Shown here in pieces: positions 1 through 8,244 of a DNA stretch of 64,000 nucleotides (position 1 is its first letter; each line of letters opens with the position of its first letter). The notes under the pieces were generated by a model that was not told the origin of the DNA, searched no databases, and saw nothing but the letters and a program-made list of their open reading frames with translations. The stretch spans positions 2,852,001-2,916,000 of the forward strand of contig OZ282574.1 in assembly GCA_965641885.1 (NCBI GenBank). Direction: 5' to 3'. The translations under genes and the position numbers were made by a program. This stretch comes from Pseudophaeobacter sp965641885 (GTDB lineage: Bacteria > Pseudomonadota > Alphaproteobacteria > Rhodobacterales > Rhodobacteraceae).

Positions 1-278
1 ATCGCCCTGACGGCCATCGGAATGTCGCCCTCCCCGGTCAGCAGGATCACCGGCAGATCTTCGTCCGTCCCGCGCACATAGTCCAGCAGGTGAAACCCAT
101 CCCGTCCCGGCATGCGAATATCCGACAGTATCACCCCGTCAAACTCTGCGGTGATCAGATCCTTGGCAGCCACAAAGGAGCCCGCCGTGACCGGTTCCAG
201 ATCGTTCAGCTCCAGCGTCTGCTCCAAGGCCTCTCTCAGGGCCGCATCATCGTCAACGACCAGAACCTTGCGTGTCAT
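1..278 (-). CDS. dctD: DctD-like response regulator, N-terminal part (cut by window edge)
   Basis: Only the first 92 or so residues are present. They form a receiver domain: an acidic pair in VVDDD near residues 8-10, the phospho-acceptor Asp in SDIRMPG at about residue 53, and the conserved LLTGEGD segment near residue 80. The start codon overlaps the stop of the upstream sensor kinase gene (ATGA), so the two are translationally coupled. Pairing with a DctB-type kinase suggests a DctD-type regulator of C4-dicarboxylate uptake, which would add AAA+ and Fis-type DNA-binding domains beyond the window. Those domains cannot be seen here, so the assignment rests on the receiver and the partner. 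Confidence 0.8.
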   Translation of the reverse strand, partial: MTRKVLVVDDDAALREALEQTLELNDLEPVTAGSFVAAKDLITAEFDGVILSDIRMPGRDGFHLLDYVRGTDEDLPVILLTGEGDIPMAVRA

Positions 279-2143
279 GTCGTAGCCTCCTTGTGCCACC
301 GGTCCAGCTCAACCGTAAAAACCGCGCCCTGTTCGGCGTTCATGCCCCTGATATTGCCCCCAAAGCTTTGCAACAGACCATAGGAAATCGACAGCCCCAG
401 CCCCATGCCCTCGGAGCTGCTGACCACCTTGGTCGAGTAAAACGGCTCAAACATCTTTTCCGGCTCTTTGATGCCTGGGCCGATATCCTTGACCGCCACG
501 GACAGCCGCGCGCCTGCCTCCAGGGTGATGGTGATAGAGCGGTCTTGCTGGCCCAGCATCGCATCGGCTGCATTGTTGATCAGATTGACAAAGACCTGGG
601 TCAGACGGACTTCGCCGCCCCAGGCATAGATTGGCCCGTCACTCTGCGGAGGGCTCCAGATCAGCGTGACAGCATCAGCCGCAAGCCGCGAGCCCGTCAA
701 CTCTACCGCCGTGGTGATCACCTGCACAAGATCCACCCGTGCCATCGGCTCGCTTTCATTTCGCGAAAAGGCCCGCAGGTTTTTGATGATCCGCGCCATA
801 CGCGCAGACATACCGGCAATCCGGGTCAGATTTTCTCCGACCCGTTCCACCTGGCCGTGCTGTAAAAATGCCTCGCCGTTTTCGGCATATTGCTGAATGG
901 CCATCAACGGCTGGTTCAGCTCGTGACTGATCCCCGCTGACATCTGGCCCAGCGCCGAGAGTTTCCCCGCCTGCACCAGCTCTTCCTGTGCCTTTTTCAG
1001 GGCCGCCTCAGCCTCTTCGCGCTCGTTCACTTCGCGGCGCAGCTGGCTGTTGGTGGACTGCAGGGCCCGGGTACGTGTCGCAACCCGGCTTTCCAGAACC
1101 GCATTCGCCTCGGCCAGCGTGCGACGGCGCTCCATTGCCAAAAACAACAAGGTGCCAAAGGCCAGACAGAGGGCGGCCAAGGCCGCTGCCTGCAAGGATG
1201 CAAGACGGCGGGCGGGCGCCACATCCACTAGGATCTGACCCTGCAACCCAATCACCGGCAATTCCACCGTCAGATGCAGCGCCCGCCGTGGCAAATACGG
1301 GCTCCAGGACAGCTCCCAGATCTCATGCTCGGCTGCAAAAGACACCCGGTAGCTCAATTGTGTGTCTCCCCGCAGCGCGAGGGCCGTGTCGTCCACAGCC
1401 GGACGCCAGAACAACAGCTCAGGCCGGTTGGAGATAAAGACCTCGCCCTGCGCATCTGTGAAGAACACCGCAGGCAAAGAGCCCCGCCAGGTCTGTTCCA
1501 CATCTTCAACATCTGCGACAATCACCAGTGCCCCCAAAATTCCCGTTTGCGCATCTTTTTGCGCATCCGCCTGGACATCGGCCCGGACATCTATCTGCGA
1601 TGAGAAGTTTGGTGCCGCATAGAAATAGGCCCGCTGCCCTTTGCCTGCCAGCACCTCAGCCCCGGTGCCAAGCGCGCCTTGCATCGCTCGGCGAAAGTAG
1701 TCTTGCCCGGAGACATTTACTGCGGTCACGCCCTCAGCTGCGGCCAGAACATGCCCCTCGCGGTCGGCGTAAAACACATCAAGGGCCGCCGTTTTATCCG
1801 CAACATCACGTAACAGGCGCTGCGCCAAAGCGCGGTCTTTCGGGGTTTGCAGTTGCGCTAGAGCAGGGTGATCCGCCAGCAGCACCGCCATTTCCTGGTA
1901 GATCTGCAGCTGCGTACTAACCCGGTCGGACGCCAGTGCAAGATCCGCAACACTGCGCTCAGCCAGCGAATCCAAAGCCTGTCGATAGCCATAGATCCAC
2001 GTGGCACCCCCTATCCCAATGACCGCCAGGGCAAACCCCAGCAACAAAGCCCATCTTTGCAATTTGTACCGGCTCTCTGTTGACCGTTCTGACCCTTCGT
2101 CGTTTGTCAGTCTAACAAGACTGGGCTTGCAAAGACCAGCCAT
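275..2143 (-). CDS. dctB: DctB-like sensor histidine kinase
   Basis: Membrane-bound histidine kinase of 622 residues, expected to phosphorylate the coupled response regulator. A transmembrane segment near residues 27-47 and a second one just before ERRRTLAEA bracket a periplasmic sensor region of about 250 residues. A coiled coil follows, then the H-box ISHELNQPL with the phospho-acceptor His near 407. ATPase motifs are NNAADAM, DIGPGI and GMGLGLS. This matches the DctB family, which senses C4-dicarboxylates. The frame stays open upstream to 2365, but the Met at 2143 is preferred because the P450 gene starts 18 bp away on the other strand. The sensor region carries a short degenerate repeat (DVRADVQADAQKDAQ). 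Confidence 0.85.
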   Translation of the reverse strand: MAGLCKPSLVRLTNDEGSERSTESRYKLQRWALLLGFALAVIGIGGATWIYGYRQALDSLAERSVADLALASDRVSTQLQIYQEMAVLLADHPALAQLQTPKDRALAQRLLRDVADKTAALDVFYADREGHVLAAAEGVTAVNVSGQDYFRRAMQGALGTGAEVLAGKGQRAYFYAAPNFSSQIDVRADVQADAQKDAQTGILGALVIVADVEDVEQTWRGSLPAVFFTDAQGEVFISNRPELLFWRPAVDDTALALRGDTQLSYRVSFAAEHEIWELSWSPYLPRRALHLTVELPVIGLQGQILVDVAPARRLASLQAAALAALCLAFGTLLFLAMERRRTLAEANAVLESRVATRTRALQSTNSQLRREVNEREEAEAALKKAQEELVQAGKLSALGQMSAGISHELNQPLMAIQQYAENGEAFLQHGQVERVGENLTRIAGMSARMARIIKNLRAFSRNESEPMARVDLVQVITTAVELTGSRLAADAVTLIWSPPQSDGPIYAWGGEVRLTQVFVNLINNAADAMLGQQDRSITITLEAGARLSVAVKDIGPGIKEPEKMFEPFYSTKVVSSSEGMGLGLSISYGLLQSFGGNIRGMNAEQGAVFTVELDRWHKEATT

Positions 2144-2160
2144 GAAGGCAAAGTCCCCGC

Positions 2161-3348
2161 ATGAAGACAGTGATCCAATCCCCGACTGATGCCGCTTTTG
2201 TGCAGGACCCCTACCCGTTTTATGCCCAGGCCCGCTCTCAGGCTGGCTTGAACTATTGGCAGGACTACGGCATGCCAGCCGCCTTTCGCCGTGCTGCGGT
2301 GCATGCGATTTTACGCGACCGCCGGTTTGGCCGCGAAATCCCACCAGAGCTCGCCCGCGACGCACCTCCGCATCTGGCCCCTTTTCTGGCAGTGGAAGCG
2401 CATTCCATGCTGGAGGCTGAGCCGCCCCGTCACACCCGATTGCGCAAACTGGTGATGCGGGCCTTCACCTCGCGCGAGGTCAAAGCGCAGGAAGCCGAGC
2501 TGATCTCGCTGTGTCACAGCTTGATAGACGACTTCCCCAAAGCGCCCTTTGATCTGCTGCAGGCCTATTGCACCCAGATCCCGGTGATAACCATCTGTCG
2601 CCTGCTGGGAGTGCCCAAGGGTATGGCGCCGCAACTGCTGCGCTGGTCGCACGATATGGTCGCTATCTATCAGGCCAGCAAAACTTATGACACCGAACTG
2701 GCCGCTGCCCGGGCGGCGCAGGATTTTAGCGCCTTCCTGGCCGGCTATGTGCAACAGCGCCGTTCTGAGCCACGCGACGATCTTATTACCCGCCTGATTG
2801 CCGCCGAAGAAGAGGGCGACCGCCTCAGCACGGATGAGCTGATCGGCACCTGTATTTTGCTGCTTAATGCCGGCCATGAGGCCACGGTGCACGCGCTGGG
2901 AAATGGCGTGAAAACCCTGCTGCAACAGGGGTGGGATCCGGCCTGGCTGGCGCCCGGGGGCATCAACGGTCTGGTGGAAGAGATCCTGCGGTTTGACCCG
3001 CCGCTGCATATGTTCACCCGCTACGCCTATGAGGAGGCAGAGGTGATGGGACACACCTTCAGGCGTGGCGATCAGGTGGGCCTCTTGCTGGCCTCAGCCA
3101 ACCGCGATCCGGCAGCAGAAGACGACCCCGATCTCTTTGACCCGACCCGCCCCATGCGCACCAATACCTCGTTTGGCGGCGGGCTGCATTTTTGCGTTGG
3201 TGCTCCGCTGGCCCGGCTCGAAATGCAGATCGCGCTTCCCATCCTGTTTGAGCGCTGTCCCGATCTGAAACTGGCGGCAGAGCCACAGTTCAGCAACAGC
3301 TACCACTTCCACGGTCTGACAAAACTGCTCGTCCAGCTCGGCACATAA
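2161..3348 (+). CDS. Cytochrome P450
   Basis: Soluble bacterial class I type P450 of 395 residues, the usual length. The I-helix motif is NAGHEAT, where P450s usually have AGxD/ET. The ExxR motif is in VEEILRFDPP, and the heme loop FGGGLHFCVG supplies the axial Cys at residue 345. P450s of this class oxidise small substrates with electrons from a ferredoxin and its reductase; neither partner is adjacent, and the substrate cannot be read from sequence. The gene diverges from dctB with only 17 bp between start codons, so its promoter must lie within the first part of dctB. The predicted start has AAGG 12 nt upstream. Confidence 0.93.
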   Translation: MKTVIQSPTDAAFVQDPYPFYAQARSQAGLNYWQDYGMPAAFRRAAVHAILRDRRFGREIPPELARDAPPHLAPFLAVEAHSMLEAEPPRHTRLRKLVMRAFTSREVKAQEAELISLCHSLIDDFPKAPFDLLQAYCTQIPVITICRLLGVPKGMAPQLLRWSHDMVAIYQASKTYDTELAAARAAQDFSAFLAGYVQQRRSEPRDDLITRLIAAEEEGDRLSTDELIGTCILLLNAGHEATVHALGNGVKTLLQQGWDPAWLAPGGINGLVEEILRFDPPLHMFTRYAYEEAEVMGHTFRRGDQVGLLLASANRDPAAEDDPDLFDPTRPMRTNTSFGGGLHFCVGAPLARLEMQIALPILFERCPDLKLAAEPQFSNSYHFHGLTKLLVQLGT

Positions 3349-3512
3349 CGCCAGTTTCCGAAATCACTTTGCCCCCAAAGGGCCAGCCCCCAGTTTCAGG
3401 CATCACGGTTCTCAGGCATCACAGTTCTCAGATGGCGCCGATACTGTTCTGCGTCACCTTGCCCAAAGCTGAATAAGAGCGCGCGGTAGCGCTCCGTTTG
3501 GCTACGCCCGGA
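3349..3512. repeat. Convergent gap with two 16-bp direct repeats
   Basis: Between the convergent P450 and Lrp genes, the unit TCAGGCATCAC(G/A)GTTC occurs twice in tandem at about 3396-3411 and 3412-3427, followed by a third TCAG. A short GC-rich inverted repeat lies just before it near 3370-3384. No coding capacity is evident. The repeats could simply be replication slippage. Confidence 0.5.
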
Positions 3513-3980
3513 TCACGCATCCAGCGGCAGCATGGTGGTGGACTTGATCTCCTCCATCGACAAAAGCGCCGTGACATTGTGCACCCGCACTTCGGAAATC
3601 AGCGCCTGATAGAATTTGTCATAGGCCCGCGCGTTTTGCACCCGCACCTTCAGGATATAGTCGATATCGCCTGCCAGACGATGCGCCTCCTGCACCTCGG
3701 GGCGATCATTCAGTGCCTTAAGGAAGGCCTGCTGCCAGTCAGCCTCATGCTCTGAGGTGCGGATCAGCACAAAGAAGCAGGCCTCAAAGCCCAGGGCCTC
3801 AGCATCAAGCACCACGGTCTGCTGGCCGATGACGCCCGCCTCGCGCAATTTGCGGATCCGATTCCACACCGGCGTCTTGGAACTGCCCACCTGACGGGCA
3901 ATTTCATCCAGGGATTGCCCGGCATCGCGCTGCAGCTCTGCCAGAATTTTCCGGTCCGTCGCATCGATCCGCACTGTCAT
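3513..3980 (-). CDS. Lrp/AsnC-family transcriptional regulator
   Basis: A 155-residue protein with an N-terminal winged helix-turn-helix (DRKILAELQ to NRIRKLREAGVI, residues 9-48) and a C-terminal RAM/ligand-binding domain. The domain includes the GDIDYILKV strand typical of the family. Lrp/AsnC proteins are octamer-forming regulators that usually sense amino acids. It diverges from the sulfur-assimilation operon, so control of that operon, perhaps in response to cysteine or a related metabolite, is the natural inference. It is not proven by the sequence. Confidence 0.93.
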   Translation of the reverse strand: MTVRIDATDRKILAELQRDAGQSLDEIARQVGSSKTPVWNRIRKLREAGVIGQQTVVLDAEALGFEACFFVLIRTSEHEADWQQAFLKALNDRPEVQEAHRLAGDIDYILKVRVQNARAYDKFYQALISEVRVHNVTALLSMEEIKSTTMLPLDA

Positions 3981-4008
3981 TCTCTTTTCCTCATGATTTC
4001 AGGACCAT

Positions 4009-4082
4009 CATATTCCCTTGAGCCAGCCGCTGGAACAAACCGCCTTATTTGATCCAGCATATGGCGCAATACCGGGAATATT
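4009..4082. promoter_or_regulatory. Divergent lrp/sulfur-operon control region with inverted TATTCCC/GGGAATA
   Basis: Between the Lrp gene and the siroheme methyltransferase gene, TATTCCC (4011-4017) is repeated in inverted form as GGGAATA (4074-4080), about six helical turns apart. The region is AT-richer than its neighbours. Spaced inverted half-sites fit an oligomeric Lrp-type regulator that wraps DNA, but no published consensus was matched and the assignment is inference. Confidence 0.3.
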
Positions 4083-4128
4083 TCCTATATCTAACAGCAA
4101 GTCAAACAACTCAACAAAGAGGTCCGAG

Positions 4129-4947
4129 ATGTCCGGTCCCATGACACATACTGCACATAGCCCCGCTTCTGACCGCAGCGGCATGTGTTGCCTTGTCAAA
4201 GGTCAGGTGGCCTTTGCCGGCTCTGGACCGGGGGATCCGGACCTTTTGACCCTAAAGGTCGCCCGCGCCCTGCAGGAGGCTGATGTCATTCTTTTTGATC
4301 GCCTGGTCAGCGCCGAGATACTGGCCCTGGCCGGTGCGCAGACATTGCTTGAGGACGTAGGCAAAGAGGGCTTTGGCCCCTCCATGAGCCAGGTCGAGAT
4401 CTGTGCCCGCCTGACAGCCCACGCCCTTGCAGGCAAAAAGGTTGTGCGCCTGAAGTCCGGCGACCCCACTATATTTGGCCGCCTTGATGAAGAGCTCACC
4501 GCCTGCGAAGAGGCTGGTGTCGCCTATCAGATCATGCCCGGTATCACCGCCGCCTCGGCTGCGGTGGCCGCGATTGGTCAAAGCCTGACCCAGCGGGGGC
4601 GCAACTCTTCGGTGCGCTTTCTGACCGGTCACGACATGCGCGGCTTTGCCGATCAGGACTGGGCCGCACTGACCCGTCCCGGTGAGGTTGCTGCGATCTA
4701 CATGGGCAAAAAATCCGCCCGTTTCGTGCAGGGGCGCCTGATCATGCATGGGGCTAACCGGGCCACGCCCGTCACCATCGTCGAGAACGCCTCGCGCGCG
4801 GATCAGCGCGTTTTGGAAACCACGCTGGACCATTTGCCAACGGATCTTGCAGAGGCTGCCTTTGATGGCCCTGCCCTTACCTTCTTTGGGCTGGCGCCGC
4901 GCCAAAGCGCCGCTGCCCTTTACGACCTGAACATGGAGCTCGCATAA
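4129..4947 (+). CDS. cobA: Uroporphyrinogen-III C-methyltransferase
   Basis: SAM-dependent methyltransferase of 272 residues that adds two methyl groups to uroporphyrinogen III to give precorrin-2, the precursor of siroheme for sulfite reductase. Family motifs are visible: GSGPGDPDLLTLK near the N-terminus, LKSGDPTIFGR in the middle, and PGITAASAAVAA. Only the methyltransferase domain is present; the dehydrogenase/ferrochelatase half of E. coli CysG is missing. The frame extends back to 4018, but the ATG at 4129 is chosen because AAGAGG lies 6 nt before it and the upstream residues look non-conserved. Its stop overlaps the next start by one base. Confidence 0.93.
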   Translation: MSGPMTHTAHSPASDRSGMCCLVKGQVAFAGSGPGDPDLLTLKVARALQEADVILFDRLVSAEILALAGAQTLLEDVGKEGFGPSMSQVEICARLTAHALAGKKVVRLKSGDPTIFGRLDEELTACEEAGVAYQIMPGITAASAAVAAIGQSLTQRGRNSSVRFLTGHDMRGFADQDWAALTRPGEVAAIYMGKKSARFVQGRLIMHGANRATPVTIVENASRADQRVLETTLDHLPTDLAEAAFDGPALTFFGLAPRQSAAALYDLNMELA

Positions 4948-5255
4948 TGGCCCGTCCTTTCACCCCAAAAGTCATCACTGCCAACGACCTGCTGCTGGGC
5001 GACGTGATCTACTTTATGTCCGACGACAGCTGGACCCGCGAGCTGTCCCAGGCTGAACTGATTGTCGACGAGGCTGAGGCACAGCTGCGCCTGCTGGACG
5101 CCGAGCGCCAGAACATCAGCATTGTCGGCGCCTATCTGGCTGATGCAAAGGCCGGAGATCAGGGCCCGGAGCCGGTGCATTTCCGCGAAGATTTCCGCCG
5201 CAAAGGCCCATCAAACTACAGCCACGGTAAACAGGAGGCCGAAGCCCATGTATAA
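4947..5255 (+). CDS. DUF2849 domain protein of the sulfite-reductase operon
   Basis: Small protein of 102 residues, recognised as DUF2849 by its position and its N-terminal pattern (ITANDLLLGDVIYF, then WTRELSQAELI). It lies between the siroheme methyltransferase and cysI, overlapping the first by one base and the second by eight. In alphaproteobacteria this family is found next to sulfite reductase genes. A role in maturation of, or electron delivery to, CysI is possible, but no function is established that I know of. No cysteine pairs or membrane segments are seen. Confidence 0.8.
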   Translation: MARPFTPKVITANDLLLGDVIYFMSDDSWTRELSQAELIVDEAEAQLRLLDAERQNISIVGAYLADAKAGDQGPEPVHFREDFRRKGPSNYSHGKQEAEAHV

Positions 5256-6912
5256 GTACAACGCTTTTGATGCAGCCTTTCTGGCTGAACGCAATGCGCA
5301 GTTCCGCGCCCAGGTCGCTCGCCGCATTGACGGCTCGCTTACCGAGGATGAGTTCAAACCGCTGCGCCTGATGAATGGCGTCTATCTGCAGCTGCACGCC
5401 TATATGCTGCGGGTGGCCATCCCCTATGGCACGCTAAACTCTGCCCAGATGCGCGCCCTGGCGCTGCTGGCCGAGAAGTGGGACAAGGGCTATGGCCATT
5501 TCACCACCCGGCAAAACATCCAGTACAACTGGCCCAAACTGAACGACATCCCAGATATGCTGGACGCGCTGGGTGCGGTCGGCCTGCATGCTATTCAGAC
5601 CTCTGGCAACACCATCCGCAACACCACTGCAGATCACTTTGCAGGTGCTGCCGCCGATGAGCTGACAGATCCGCGCCCCTATGCGGAGCTGATCCGCCAG
5701 TGGTCCACAGATCACCCCGAGTTCCAGTTTCTGGGCCGCAAGTTCAAGATTGCCGTAACCGGCAGCCCCAATGACCGCGCCGTCACCAAAGCGCATGATG
5801 TCGGCCTGCGTATGGTCGATCGCAATGGCGAGATCGGCTTTGAGGTGATTGTCGGTGGTGGCTTGGGCCGCACCCCCATGGTGGGCAAAGTCATCCGGGA
5901 TTTCCTGCCACAGGCAGATCTGCTGCCCTATCTGGAATCCGTGCTCAGCGTCTATAACGTGCTGGGACGTCGCGACAATAAATACAAAGCCCGCATCAAG
6001 ATTACCGTTCAGGAAAACGGCATCGACAAGATCCGTGAGCTGGTCGAGGCCCGCTTTGAAGAGCGCCGGCGCGAATTTGACGGCACCGATCAGGCGCTGC
6101 TGGCCGAGATCAAGACGCATTTCACCCCGCCTGCTTTACGCCGCGGCGCGACTGACACCTATCAGGCGGCGTATAACGCCGACCCGGTGTTTCGCGCCTG
6201 GGCTGACACCAATCTGGCCGCGCACCGCGACGCGGATCATGCCATTGTCACCATCTCGATCAAATCCCACGGTGCCACGCCCGGCGACGCCAGTGCGCAG
6301 CAGATACGCGTCATGGCGGATCTGGCCGAAGAGTTCGGCTATGACGAGCTGCGCATCAGCCACCAGCAAAACGTGATCATTCCGCATGTGCATAAATCCG
6401 ACCTGCCCGCGATCCACGCGCGGCTAAAAGAGCACGCGCTGGCCACCGCCAATATTGGCCTGATCTCGGATATCATCGCCTGCCCCGGCATGGATTACTG
6501 CGCACTGGCAACTGCGCGCTCGATCCCGGTCGCACAGCAAATCGCCAGCCGCTTTGATGAGCTGAAGCTGGAGCATGACATTGGTCATCTGCAGATCAAG
6601 ATTTCCGGCTGCATCAATGCCTGTGGCCACCACCATGTGGCCCATATCGGTATCCTGGGTCTGGATCGCGCCGGGGTGGAGAACTACCAGATCACCCTGG
6701 GGGGTGACGCCACTGAAACGGCTGAGATCGGCAAGCGCACCGGTCCCGGTTTTGCCTATGACGAAATCGTGCCCGCAGTTGAGCGTCTGGTCGAGGCCTA
6801 TCTCGCCATCCGATCCAGTGACGAGGAAACCTTCCTCGAAACCTATCGCCGTCTCGGCATGGAGCCCTTCAAGAGCGCGCTCTACCCTGAGGCTCAGAAA
6901 AAGGTGGCATAG
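5248..6912 (+). CDS. cysI: Nitrite/sulfite reductase hemoprotein (assimilatory sulfite reductase)
   Basis: A 554-residue hemoprotein that reduces sulfite to sulfide with six electrons. The siroheme/4Fe-4S ligands are visible as CPGMDYC (Cys 412 and 418) and GCINACG (Cys 455 and 459). The N-terminal ferredoxin-like half includes TTRQNIQ, typical of the nitrite/sulfite reductase family. The start at 5248 is set by a strong ribosome site (AGGAGG, 5233-5238); it overlaps the stop of the upstream DUF2849 gene. No CysJ flavoprotein is nearby, so reduced ferredoxin or the downstream ferredoxin-NADP reductase may supply electrons. Confidence 0.95.
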   Translation: MYKYNAFDAAFLAERNAQFRAQVARRIDGSLTEDEFKPLRLMNGVYLQLHAYMLRVAIPYGTLNSAQMRALALLAEKWDKGYGHFTTRQNIQYNWPKLNDIPDMLDALGAVGLHAIQTSGNTIRNTTADHFAGAAADELTDPRPYAELIRQWSTDHPEFQFLGRKFKIAVTGSPNDRAVTKAHDVGLRMVDRNGEIGFEVIVGGGLGRTPMVGKVIRDFLPQADLLPYLESVLSVYNVLGRRDNKYKARIKITVQENGIDKIRELVEARFEERRREFDGTDQALLAEIKTHFTPPALRRGATDTYQAAYNADPVFRAWADTNLAAHRDADHAIVTISIKSHGATPGDASAQQIRVMADLAEEFGYDELRISHQQNVIIPHVHKSDLPAIHARLKEHALATANIGLISDIIACPGMDYCALATARSIPVAQQIASRFDELKLEHDIGHLQIKISGCINACGHHHVAHIGILGLDRAGVENYQITLGGDATETAEIGKRTGPGFAYDEIVPAVERLVEAYLAIRSSDEETFLETYRRLGMEPFKSALYPEAQKKVA

Positions 6913-6916
6913 CCCC

Positions 6917-7690
6917 ATGGAGAACCTTGCAACCGATAGCGCGGCCTTCCAGCCCCTCTCTGAGACGCAGAGTGCGCTCGCAACCAAGGTAGCCGGGCTC
7001 AATGCCCGCTACCGTCATCACTCGGCCACGGCCGTGATGCAGGGGGCGCTGCAGGACGCGGGTCATATCGCGCTGGTTTCCAGCTTTGGCGCAGAATCGG
7101 TGGTGCTTTTGCATATGGCGGCTGTGATCGACCCGATGGTGCCTGTGCTGTTTGTCGACACCGAACTTTTGTTCACCGAAACGCTGGTCTATCAGCAGGA
7201 GGTGAGCGAGCGTCTGGGCCTGCGCAATGTGCAGATCATCAAATCGGCAGAGATTGCCGCCAAAGACCCCTATGGCGCGCTGCGCTTTTCCGACACCGAT
7301 GCCTGCTGTGCGCTGCGCAAGACCGCGCCATTGCAACACGCGCTTGCGGGCTTTGATGGCTGGATCACGGGGCGCAAACGCTTTCAGGCCGGCAGCCGCG
7401 CCGCACTGGATTTCTTTGAGGTCGAGACCGCTGCCAATGAGAGCACCGGGCGCATCAAGATCAACCCGCTGGCCCATTGGGCACCGCAGGATGTACGCGC
7501 CTATATGGACGAGAACCGCCTGCCGCGTCACCCGCTGGTGGCCAAGGGCTATCCGTCGATCGGCTGTGCGCCTTGCACATCGCCGGTTGCCGCAGGTGAA
7601 GATCCCCGCGCCGGGCGCTGGCGTGACCAGAACAAGGAAGAATGTGGCATCCACGTTGTGAACGGCCAATTCATCCGCACAGGAGCATGA
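6917..7690 (+). CDS. cysH: Adenylylsulfate (APS) reductase
   Basis: A 257-residue thioredoxin-dependent reductase that converts activated sulfate to sulfite, feeding CysI. Two cysteine pairs (CC at 130-131 and C217-x2-C220) match the 4Fe-4S binding set of the APS-using branch. The catalytic Cys is in the C-terminal EECGIH motif (Cys 243). The PP-loop region is SSFGAES near residue 51. E. coli-type PAPS reductases lack the cluster cysteines, so APS is the more likely substrate. The gene starts 4 nt after cysI and ends in a 4-bp overlap with the DUF934 gene. Confidence 0.94.
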   Translation: MENLATDSAAFQPLSETQSALATKVAGLNARYRHHSATAVMQGALQDAGHIALVSSFGAESVVLLHMAAVIDPMVPVLFVDTELLFTETLVYQQEVSERLGLRNVQIIKSAEIAAKDPYGALRFSDTDACCALRKTAPLQHALAGFDGWITGRKRFQAGSRAALDFFEVETAANESTGRIKINPLAHWAPQDVRAYMDENRLPRHPLVAKGYPSIGCAPCTSPVAAGEDPRAGRWRDQNKEECGIHVVNGQFIRTGA

Positions 7691-8097
7691 GTGATATGAC
7701 TGTAATCGTAACCGACGCGGGCTTTGGCCCCGAGACCTGGACAGCAGGGTTCGACAGCGAGACCACATTGGATCTGCTGTCTGACAGCGACCCTGCCACC
7801 CTGGCAGAGCAGCTCGCCGACAAAGAGATGATCCGCATTGATTTTCCCAGCTTTGCCGATGGCCGTGGCTTTACCCTGGCACGGCAGCTGCGTCTGATGG
7901 GCTATACAGGTCGCCTGCGCGCCAAAGGCCATGTGCTGGCCGACCAATATGCCATGGCGCGCCGCTGCGGTTTTGACGAGGTGGAAATCAGCGCAGAGCT
8001 GGCCGCCCGCCAACCCCAGGAGCAATGGCTTGCCCGCGCGCAGTGGAGCGCGCATAACTATCAGGCCCGTCTGCGTGGCAGCTCTGCTGCCCGCTAA
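7687..8097 (+). CDS. DUF934 domain protein of the sulfite-reductase operon
   Basis: A 136-residue protein recognised as DUF934: an N-terminal Asp-rich half, the central IDFPSFADGRGF motif, then LARQLR and RAKGHVLADQ. It overlaps cysH by ATGA, so it is translationally coupled. Families of this type occur at the end of cysI-cysH operons in proteobacteria. The biochemical role is not established to my knowledge. The start at 7687 is preferred over earlier in-frame codons, which overlap cysH deeply. Confidence 0.85.
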   Translation: MSDMTVIVTDAGFGPETWTAGFDSETTLDLLSDSDPATLAEQLADKEMIRIDFPSFADGRGFTLARQLRLMGYTGRLRAKGHVLADQYAMARRCGFDEVEISAELAARQPQEQWLARAQWSAHNYQARLRGSSAAR

Positions 8098-8244
8098 GCC
8101 AGCCCCTCATCCCTTCAGGATGGCCCCGGATTGCCTGCTCGGCTGCGTCAACGACGCCACGGCAGAGCACAAACCGGGGCTATCCCTGACCTACATCAAA
8201 GATTAATCAGAGGTGCCGGTTATTAGAGACCGGTAGTGCAACCA
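8098..8244. other. Gap before fpr with a small inverted repeat
   Basis: 147 bp separate the DUF934 gene from fpr. CCGGT (8216-8220) and ACCGG (8229-8233) form a hairpin with an 8-nt loop just ahead of the fpr start, where the ribosome site would be. It may be a regulatory hairpin or an operator; no terminator T-run follows. Confidence 0.3.
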
